Positions 17,085 through 23,642 of a stretch of DNA of 64,000 nt are shown in pieces (the stretch's first letter is position 1; each line of letters begins with the position of its first letter). Both the position numbers and the translations under genes were made by a program. Source of the stretch: Bradyrhizobium sp. G127 (GTDB taxonomy: Bacteria; Pseudomonadota; Alphaproteobacteria; Rhizobiales; Xanthobacteraceae); assembly GCF_021502575.1 (NCBI RefSeq), contig NZ_JAKFGN010000003.1, positions 62,001-126,000 of the forward strand. Reading direction: 5' to 3'. The notes under the pieces are model-generated. The model saw nothing but the letters and a program-made list of their open reading frames with translations, searched no databases and was not told where the DNA came from.

Positions 17085-18605
17085 ATGATTATCAGCGGCG
17101 AACGACGGATCAGCTATCCGGACATTCATCAGCGCATCGCGCGCGTGGCGAACGGCTTCAGGGCGCTCGGCGTTCGCGACGGCGCGCCGGTGGGCCTGAT
17201 GCTGCGCAACGATTTCGCGTTCTTCGAGGCGTCATATGGCGCAGCAATGCTCGGCTCGCCGGTGGTGCCGATCAACTGGCATCTGAAGGCGGAGGAGGTC
17301 GCATACATCCTGGCGGATAGCGGCGCGCAGGCGCTGGTCTGCCACGCGGATCTCCTGCCGCAAATTAAGGATGGCCTGCCGAAGCGGCTGCCGCTGCTGG
17401 TGGTGAAGACACCGCCGGAAATTGCCGCAGCGTTCCAGGTGCCGCCCGATCTCGTGCGGGTACCCGACGGGTATACCGACTGGGACAGTTGGCGCGACGG
17501 TCATGCCCCGTCGCGCGAGACGCCGGGCCGTGCCTCGCCCATGTTCTATACGTCAGGCACCACGGGACGCCCGAAAGGCGTGCGGCGTCAACCGATGCAG
17601 CCGGACCAGATGGCGGCGGCCGAGCGTGTCGGCGCGATCACGTATGGCGTGAAGCCGAACGAAGATCAGGTCATTCTCATGAACGGGCCGATGTATCACT
17701 CGGCGCCGAACTCCTATGGCAATCTGGCATTCCGCCACGGCTGCACCATGGTGCTGGAACCGCGCTTCGATCCGGAAGACCTGTTGCAGCTCGTCCAGCG
17801 ACACAAGGTCACCCACATGCACATGGTGCCGACCATGTTTGTGCGCTTGCTGCGGCTGCCCGATGACATGAGGAAGCGTTACGACGTATCGTCGCTGCGT
17901 GATGTCGTGCATGGCGCGGCGCCCTGTCCGGTGGCGGTGAAGCAGGCGATGATCGCGTGGTGGGGACCGGTCATCAACGAATACTTCGGTTCGACCGAGA
18001 CCGGCATTCCGATCTGGCATTCGTCGCAGGAGGCGCTGGCAAAACCCGGTACCGTCGGCCGCGCCATCGAGGGTGGCGTCGTGAAAATCTTTGGCCCGAA
18101 TGGCGAGTCCTGCGGCGTCAGCGAAATCGGCGAGATCTATATGCGGCAGGCCGCTATGGCGGACTTTGACTATCATCGCAAGCCCGGCGCGCGCGCCGAA
18201 GCGGGTCGCGAAGGCCTCATCAGCGTCGGTGACGTCGGCTATCTCGACGAGGATGGCTATCTGTTCCTGTGCGACCGCAAGCGCGACATGGTGATCTCCG
18301 GCGGTGTCAACATCTACCCCGCCGAAATCGAGAATACGCTGATCGGCATGGAAGGCGTGCGCGACTGCGCGGTGTTCGGCATCCCCGACGATGAATTCGG
18401 CGAGCGGCTGATGGCGTGCATCGAGCCGGACGCGGGCGCAGAGTTGACGCCGCAGGCCGTGCAGGACTACCTGCGCAAGCGGCTGGCGAATTTCAAGGTG
18501 CCGAAGGACATCCAGTTCCTCGCCGAGTTGCCGCGCGAAGCCAGCGGCAAGATCTTCAAGCGCAAGCTGCGCGATCCGTACTGGGAAAACAGGCCGGTGT
18601 CCTGA
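17085..18605 (+). CDS. Acyl-CoA synthetase (AMP-forming)
   Basis: A 506-aa cytoplasmic ANL-superfamily ligase that activates a carboxylic acid with ATP and CoA. The P-loop-like A3 motif reads MFYTSGTTGRPKGVRR; EYFGSTETGIP is the A5 motif; GDVGYLDEDGYLFLCDRKRDMVISGGVNIYPAEIE covers A7-A8 and the domain hinge; the catalytic lysine motif is PREASGKIFKRKLR near the C-terminus. It lies 66 bp downstream of the binding protein and probably belongs to the same unit as the nitronate monooxygenase. The acyl pocket does not allow a firm substrate call; medium-chain or aryl acids are likely. It is convergent with the persulfide dioxygenase gene. Confidence 0.9.
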   Translation: MIISGERRISYPDIHQRIARVANGFRALGVRDGAPVGLMLRNDFAFFEASYGAAMLGSPVVPINWHLKAEEVAYILADSGAQALVCHADLLPQIKDGLPKRLPLLVVKTPPEIAAAFQVPPDLVRVPDGYTDWDSWRDGHAPSRETPGRASPMFYTSGTTGRPKGVRRQPMQPDQMAAAERVGAITYGVKPNEDQVILMNGPMYHSAPNSYGNLAFRHGCTMVLEPRFDPEDLLQLVQRHKVTHMHMVPTMFVRLLRLPDDMRKRYDVSSLRDVVHGAAPCPVAVKQAMIAWWGPVINEYFGSTETGIPIWHSSQEALAKPGTVGRAIEGGVVKIFGPNGESCGVSEIGEIYMRQAAMADFDYHRKPGARAEAGREGLISVGDVGYLDEDGYLFLCDRKRDMVISGGVNIYPAEIENTLIGMEGVRDCAVFGIPDDEFGERLMACIEPDAGAELTPQAVQDYLRKRLANFKVPKDIQFLAELPREASGKIFKRKLRDPYWENRPVS

Positions 18606-18618
18606 GCGGCGTCCTCCT

Positions 18619-19503
18619 TCAAGGAGAAGGAGATGCCGATTTGAAAGTTACAGGAATACGCAGATAGTGCACTCCGTTGTCTTCAGCGGGCGGAAACGCC
18701 CCCGCGCGGATGTTGACCTGGATCGATGGCAGCAACAGCGTCGGTGCCGATAGCGTCGCGTCGCGCTTCATTCGCGCGGTCACGAATTCTTCCTCGGTCT
18801 TCCCCGCGCCGACGTGGACATTTCCGTCGCACTGTTCCTGAACCGTGGTCTCCCAAGCATAGTTGTCCCGTCCCGGCGCCTTATAGTCGTGACACATGAA
18901 CAGGCGAGTGGCGGGCGGCAATGCCAGCAGCCGCTGGATGGACCGGTAAAGCTGGCGGGCATCGCCACCGGGGAAATCCGCACGCGCGGTGCCGTAATCC
19001 GGCATGAACAGGGTGTCGCCGACAAAGACCGTATCTGCGATTTTATAGCTGATGTCGGCGGGGGTATGGCCTGGCGTATGAAGCACCTCGACGTTCAGAT
19101 TCCCGATCTTGAAAATCTCGCCATCCTTGAACAGATGGTCGAAATCGCTGCCGTCGGTTTTTAGGTCGGTGGCGTTGAATATCGGGCGGAAGATTCGCTG
19201 TACGTCCTTGATGTGCTCGCCGATACCGATCCTGGCGCCGGTTTTCGCCTTGATATATGGCGCACCTGAGAGGTGATCGGCATGGGCGTGAGTCTCCAGA
19301 ACCCATGCGATGGTCAATCCACGCTCCGACGCGACCTTCAGGATAGCCTCGACCGATCTGGTGTCCACTTCGCCCGATTTGGGATCGTAATCGAGAACCG
19401 GATCGATCACGGCCGTTTGCAGGGTGGCGGGATCCGTCACCAGGTAGCTGATGGTGTTGGTGGGTTCGTCGAAAAACGCCTTGATGGTCGGCTTGTCGGT
19501 CAT
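18619..19503 (-). CDS. Persulfide dioxygenase-like MBL-fold hydrolase (Blh/ETHE1 type)
   Basis: A 294-aa metallo-beta-lactamase-fold protein. It has the metal motif THAHADHLSGAPY, HTPGHTPADISY, FVGDTLFMPDYGTARADFPGGDA and the final ligand region FMCHDYKAPGRDN, the pattern of the Fe(II) glutathione-persulfide dioxygenases that oxidise sulfane sulfur to sulfite. In Agrobacterium and Xylella the homologue Blh is controlled by the sensor BigR. Here the gene is divergent from a BigR-like ArsR gene, with an AT-rich inverted repeat between, so it is very likely repressed by it. With the rhodanese and exporter beyond, it forms a hydrogen sulfide removal pathway. Confidence 0.88.
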   Translation of the reverse strand: MTDKPTIKAFFDEPTNTISYLVTDPATLQTAVIDPVLDYDPKSGEVDTRSVEAILKVASERGLTIAWVLETHAHADHLSGAPYIKAKTGARIGIGEHIKDVQRIFRPIFNATDLKTDGSDFDHLFKDGEIFKIGNLNVEVLHTPGHTPADISYKIADTVFVGDTLFMPDYGTARADFPGGDARQLYRSIQRLLALPPATRLFMCHDYKAPGRDNYAWETTVQEQCDGNVHVGAGKTEEEFVTARMKRDATLSAPTLLLPSIQVNIRAGAFPPAEDNGVHYLRIPVTFKSASPSP

Positions 19504-19547
19504 GGCTCGTCTCTTTTCAAATTGTTCGTTCAGAAGGTTGACTTATA

Positions 19548-19582
19548 ATATTAGATGATGCTAAATAAGCAATATCTAATAT
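19548..19582. promoter_or_regulatory. BigR-type AT-rich operator between persulfide dioxygenase and arsR genes
   Basis: A perfect 9-bp inverted repeat, ATATTAGAT (19548-19556) and ATCTAATAT (19574-19582), with 17 bp between, inside a strikingly AT-rich island in GC-rich DNA. A smaller TTAG-N6-CTAA sits inside the left part. Its place between the two divergent genes and its AT-rich palindromic character fit known BigR boxes. It also overlaps an upstream in-frame ATG (19555), which argues for the later start of the regulator. Confidence 0.65.
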
Positions 19583-19596
19583 ATATAGAGATGACA

Positions 19597-19932
19597 ATGA
19601 GCGCCAAACAGTTCGATCTTACGGCCTTCGAGTCCCAGGCGGCCGAGGTTGCAGGCACTTTACGTGCGCTCGCCAACGAGCGGCGGCTGATGATCCTGTG
19701 CAAGCTCGTCGAGTGGGGCGAGGCTAACGTGACGGCGCTGGCGGAGGCCGTGGGGCTGACCCAGTCGGCGTTGTCGCAGCATCTCGCCAAAATGCGCGAC
19801 GAGAAGATCGTCACCTTTCGCCGGGAGTCACAGGTGCTTTGGTACAGGATCGCCGATCCGCGCATCGAGCAGCTTCTGGCAACTCTCCATACCCTGTTTT
19901 GCCCACCTCCCAAGCGCCGTGGGCGGCGCTGA
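19597..19932 (+). CDS. bigR: ArsR/SmtB-family sulfide sensor repressor (BigR/SqrR type)
   Basis: A 111-aa winged-helix repressor. The recognition region is VTALAEAVGLTQSALSQHLAKMRDEKIV, followed by the wing TFRRESQVLWYRI. Two cysteines, Cys35 (ILCKLVEWG) and Cys102 (LFCPPP), match in position and spacing (67 residues) the redox pair of BigR/SqrR that forms a disulfide or polysulfide bridge when sulfide rises and releases DNA. No metal-site cysteine pair of the ArsR kind is seen. I chose the ATG at 19597 with AGAG upstream; starts at 19591 and 19555 are in frame. It leads the operon with the rhodanese fusion 20 bp later. Confidence 0.87.
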   Translation: MSAKQFDLTAFESQAAEVAGTLRALANERRLMILCKLVEWGEANVTALAEAVGLTQSALSQHLAKMRDEKIVTFRRESQVLWYRIADPRIEQLLATLHTLFCPPPKRRGRR

Positions 19933-19952
19933 CTGCTACTGCGGAGAACATC

Positions 19953-20489
19953 ATGACACTTCAAACTGTAAGTCCCGAGAAGGCCTGCCAAATGTTGAGC
20001 GACGGCGCGATTCTGGTCGATATCCGCGAGGCGGATGAACACGCGCGCGAGCGCATCGCTGCCGCCCGCCATTTGCCGTTGTCGAAACTGGAGGAGGCTG
20101 ACGCGGAGCTTCATCGCGGCAAGCCCGTCATTTTCCATTGCCGCTCCGGCCACCGGACGCTGGCCAACTCATTGCGGCTTGAGGCCTATGCCGGCCAGGA
20201 TTGTGAGGCTTTCGTCGTCGAAGGCGGGCTTGATGCCTGGCGCAAGGCGGGGCTGCCCGTCGTGACCGATCGCCGTCAGCCTCTTGAGATCCAGCGTCAG
20301 GTGCAGATCGCCGCCGGCGGCATGGGTCTGGCGGGGGTGCTGCTCGGCGTCTTCGTCTCGCCCGGGTTTTTCATCGTCCCGGGGTTCATCGGCGCTGGGC
20401 TTCTGTTCGCGGGCCTTACCGGAACCTGTGGAATGGCGCGGGTGCTGAAGTTCGCGCCATGGAATCGCGGCATAATGCGTTCCGCCTGA
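19953..20489 (+). CDS. Rhodanese-DUF2892 membrane fusion (YgaP-like sulfurtransferase)
   Basis: A 178-aa inner-membrane sulfurtransferase. Residues 1-105 form a rhodanese domain with the active-site loop HCRSGHRT (Cys63 carries the persulfide) and the closing VVEGGLDAWRKAGLPV. Residues 120-165 hold two hydrophobic helices (GGMGLAGVLLGVFVSPGFFIVPGFIGAGLLFAG then LTGTCGMA), the DUF2892 module, as in E. coli YgaP. It would transfer sulfane sulfur at the membrane, feeding the dioxygenase or the exporter. The start at 19953 has GCGGAG upstream and removes a 38-codon stretch that overlaps the regulator. It overlaps the region upstream of the TauE gene, showing tight operon packing. Confidence 0.88.
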   Translation: MTLQTVSPEKACQMLSDGAILVDIREADEHARERIAAARHLPLSKLEEADAELHRGKPVIFHCRSGHRTLANSLRLEAYAGQDCEAFVVEGGLDAWRKAGLPVVTDRRQPLEIQRQVQIAAGGMGLAGVLLGVFVSPGFFIVPGFIGAGLLFAGLTGTCGMARVLKFAPWNRGIMRSA

Positions 20490-20530
20490 TCGGGCGGGTC
20501 AGTGTCCCTGCGGCAAGCGAGATAGTGAAT

Positions 20531-21307
20531 ATGATGTCCTTGGCGCAGGGGCTTCTCGGGGGCGCATCCGGGACGCTGGTCGGCTTTACTCTCGGACTGA
20601 TCGGCGGCGGCGGCTCCGTTCTCGCGGTGCCGTTGATGGTGTATCTGGTCGGCATCCCGAATGCACATATTGCGATCGGGACCAGTTCAATCGCCGTTGC
20701 CGTGAGCGCGGCATTCGGGCTTTCGATTCATGCGCGCGCCGGAACGGTGAAATGGGCATGTGCGTTCGTGCTCGCCGCGGCCGGTGTTATCGGCGCGCTG
20801 CTCGGCTCACTGATCGGAAAGATGGTGGACGGGCAGCGCCTGCTTGTGCTGTTCGCTCTGCTGATGCTGGTGATCGCCGCGTTGATGCGGCTGCGTCGCG
20901 ACTATGCCGGCGATCATACCGTGCAGTTGAATAAGGCGAATGCGCCGAAGCTCGCTGGTCTCGGACTGGCAACGGGCCTGCTTTCGGGTTTCTTCGGAAT
21001 CGGAGGCGGCTTCCTGATCGTTCCCGCCCTTGTCTTCGCGACCGACATGCCGCTGGTTTATGCCGTGAGTTCGTCGCTGGTGGCAGTGCTGGCGTTCGGG
21101 CTGACGACGGCGGCGAGCTATGCGTTTTCCGGCCTCATTGACTGGCCGTTGGCCGGAATTTTCATCGCCGGAGGTTTGGCCGGAGGATGGATCGGCGTCC
21201 GGTCGGCGCATCTGTTCGCGAACCGCAGAACCCTGCTCAACGACATTTTCGTGGGCGTGATCATCTGCGTGGCGATCTACATGCTGATACGAAGCTGGAG
21301 CGGGTAA
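20531..21307 (+). CDS. TauE/SafE family sulfite or organosulfonate exporter
   Basis: A 258-aa inner-membrane protein with about eight helices in two repeats, each starting with a glycine-rich loop: LIGGGGSVLAVPLMVYLVG in the first and GFFGIGGGFLIVPALVFATDMPL in the second, the mark of TauE/SafE (DUF81). It would export sulfite made by the persulfide dioxygenase. The start is taken at 20531 or the next ATG at 20534, since the earlier in-frame ATG at 20459 lies inside the rhodanese gene. It is the last gene of the bigR operon and is convergent with the molybdopterin oxidoreductase. Confidence 0.87.
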   Translation: MMSLAQGLLGGASGTLVGFTLGLIGGGGSVLAVPLMVYLVGIPNAHIAIGTSSIAVAVSAAFGLSIHARAGTVKWACAFVLAAAGVIGALLGSLIGKMVDGQRLLVLFALLMLVIAALMRLRRDYAGDHTVQLNKANAPKLAGLGLATGLLSGFFGIGGGFLIVPALVFATDMPLVYAVSSSLVAVLAFGLTTAASYAFSGLIDWPLAGIFIAGGLAGGWIGVRSAHLFANRRTLLNDIFVGVIICVAIYMLIRSWSG

Positions 21308-21330
21308 TCGCGCCAGAGCCGACCGCGCGT

Positions 21331-23436
21331 TTATTCCGCGAGCCTGATCCACACACGATTATCGTGAAACGCAGCTCCGCCATAAGGCGCGATCGGGTCC
21401 GCACCGGTCAGCGTGTTGATGCCGCGGCCATCCTCGTAGGCGTCGTTTGGCCAGATCGATTCCGCGATCAGCACGCCGCGCCGCACACCCTCGAACAGCC
21501 GGGCGTGAAGGCGGACCTCGCCGCGCTGGTTGCCGAGGACAACCTTGCTGCCGTCCGTGATCGACAAAGCCGATGCGTCATCGGGATGGATCATCACGGT
21601 GGGCCGTTGCTCGCGACCGAGTGACGTCGGCGTTTCGCTGAAGGTCGAGTTGAGGAAGTTGCGCGCCGGCGAGGTGGCGAGCCGGAACTGGTGCTGGTCG
21701 TCGATGTCTTCGATCACGGTCCAGTGGTCGGGCAGCTGCGGCAGCCCCTCCACCGGTCCCGAAAGCCCCGGACTGCGGAACGGCACCGTCGGCCAGTCCG
21801 GCTTGAAGCGGAATTTGCCGTCTGGCCAATCAAAGCCCTTGGTGTAATGCGCGGTCTCGAAATCCGGCTGGCAATCGATCCAGCGTTCCCGCTCCAAATT
21901 CTCAAGCGTACCCCAGCCGGATTTTTGCAGCGTCCAGTCGATGATTTCGCGTGACGTCATCGCGAAGCCGCGGTGCTCGGCGCCAAGTCGCTTTGCCAGT
22001 TCTGTGATCACGTCGTGGTTGGAGCGGCATTCGCCCGGTGGCTCGATCAGCTTCGGGCCGGCGAGAACGTATTGATGACCGCCGCCCTGATAGACGTCGT
22101 CATGCTCCATGAACATCGTCGCTGGCAACACGAGGTCCGCCGCCTTCGCCGTCTCGGTCATGAACTGCTCGTGCACGCAGACGAACAGGTCGTCGCGTGC
22201 GAAACCCTGCTTGACGCGGGTCTGGTCGGGCGCGACCGACACCGGATTGGTGTTCTGGATCAGCATTGCCGTGACCGGCGGGCCGTTGAAGAGGGCCTCG
22301 GCGTTGCCGCAGAGAATGGCCCCGATGCGGGACTGGTCGAGCGCGCGCACCGACGGATCGGCGACATCGAGTCCCTCGATCAGCGAGCGATCCCAGTGAT
22401 AGATCGCGCCGTTGTTGTGAAACGCGCCACCGCCCTCATGGCGCCACGCGCCGGTCACCGCCGCGATGCAGCTTGCCGCATGCATGTTGGCTGCGCCGTT
22501 GCGCGATCGGGAGAAACCGTAGCCGAGGCGGAAGTAGGTGCGCGGTGTGTTGCCCACCAACCGCGCGAACTCCTCGATGGTCTCGATCGGGCAGCCCGTG
22601 ATCGCCGAGGCCCATGCCGGATTGCGGTTGCGCAGATGGTCCTTGAGTTCGCCCGGCGCATCGGTGTGCTGCGCGAGGAATTCGCGATCCGCCTTGCCGT
22701 CGCGAAACAGGCAATGCATCACCGCACAGGCAAGCGCGCCGTCGGTGCCGGGGCGCAGCAGGACGGCGAGATCGGCCTGCTCCATGGTGCCGTTCATGTA
22801 GACATCGACCGCGACAATCTTCGCGCCGCGTTCCTTGCGCGCGCGCATCGCGTGGGTCATCACGTTGACCTGGGTGTTCACGGCATTGGTTCCCCAGATC
22901 ACAACGCAGTCGGATTTCGCCATTTCGCGCGGGTCCGGACCGGCGAGCCTGCCCGTTCCCGCGACGAATCCGGTCCATGCCGGATTGACGCAGATGGTGG
23001 AATGAAAACCGGAGTACTTCTTCGCGTGGCGCAGACGGTTGATGCCATCGCGCATCACGAGGCCCATGGTGCCGGCATACTGATAGGGCCAGACGGATTC
23101 GGCGCCGTAGCGCGCTTCGGCCTGGAGGAATTTGTCGGCCACCAGATCGAGTGCGTCGTCCCACGAAATCGGTGCGAACGTGCCGGACCCTTTGGCGCCG
23201 GTGCGGACCAAGGGCCGCATCAGGCGGTCGGGATGATGGATGCGCTCCGCATAGCGCGCGACCTTGGCGCAGATCACCCCGGCGGTGTAGCCGTTGTCCC
23301 GCGCGCCGCGCACCCGGCCGATGGTGCGTTCGTCGAGCACGTCCACTTCCAGCGCGCAGGTCGAGGGGCAATCGTGCGGACACACGGTTGCGGCGACTCG
23401 GCGGGTCAGCGATTTGGGGCTGGGCATCTCGTTCAT
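21331..23436 (-). CDS. Molybdopterin oxidoreductase, DMSO reductase superfamily
   Basis: A 701-aa bis-MGD enzyme. The N-terminus has a [4Fe-4S] motif with Cys19-X3-Cys23-X3-Cys27-X28-Cys56 (CPHDCPSTC, then GVICAK), followed by RLMRPLVRTGAKGSGTFAPISWDDALD, the typical opening of formate-dehydrogenase-like catalytic subunits. WGTNAVNTQVNVM and MLIQNTNPVSVAPDQ belong to the cofactor-binding core. The C-terminal beta-barrel (VMIHPDDASALSITDGSKVVLGNQRGEVRLHARLF) is complete. No Tat signal is present, so it is probably cytoplasmic. No electron-transfer subunit is adjacent and its substrate is unknown. I chose the ATG at 23436; a GTG at 23454 and an ATG at 23427 are possible. Confidence 0.85.
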   Translation of the reverse strand: MNEMPSPKSLTRRVAATVCPHDCPSTCALEVDVLDERTIGRVRGARDNGYTAGVICAKVARYAERIHHPDRLMRPLVRTGAKGSGTFAPISWDDALDLVADKFLQAEARYGAESVWPYQYAGTMGLVMRDGINRLRHAKKYSGFHSTICVNPAWTGFVAGTGRLAGPDPREMAKSDCVVIWGTNAVNTQVNVMTHAMRARKERGAKIVAVDVYMNGTMEQADLAVLLRPGTDGALACAVMHCLFRDGKADREFLAQHTDAPGELKDHLRNRNPAWASAITGCPIETIEEFARLVGNTPRTYFRLGYGFSRSRNGAANMHAASCIAAVTGAWRHEGGGAFHNNGAIYHWDRSLIEGLDVADPSVRALDQSRIGAILCGNAEALFNGPPVTAMLIQNTNPVSVAPDQTRVKQGFARDDLFVCVHEQFMTETAKAADLVLPATMFMEHDDVYQGGGHQYVLAGPKLIEPPGECRSNHDVITELAKRLGAEHRGFAMTSREIIDWTLQKSGWGTLENLERERWIDCQPDFETAHYTKGFDWPDGKFRFKPDWPTVPFRSPGLSGPVEGLPQLPDHWTVIEDIDDQHQFRLATSPARNFLNSTFSETPTSLGREQRPTVMIHPDDASALSITDGSKVVLGNQRGEVRLHARLFEGVRRGVLIAESIWPNDAYEDGRGINTLTGADPIAPYGGAAFHDNRVWIRLAE

Positions 23437-23642
23437 TGTCCCGACCTTAATCACAGCCGCCCGACATGCAAGGCATGGCGGCCCTGTGCAACCTCCAAGG
23501 CCCGTTTCCGGCGCATGGCGGAAAGTCGTTCCATAGACTCAACCTTGCGTGGCGGGATGTGCTATGCGGGAACCCGCATCGGGACCGGAATTCCGCCTGC
23601 CCGGCGATTTCGCTCCGTCCAATCTGGTTTGAAGGAACATCG

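Noticed and set aside
19555-19596. Earlier start (MMLNKQYL) for the BigR-like regulator
   Set aside because: It lies inside the AT-rich operator, lacks a ribosome site, and adds residues absent from the family.
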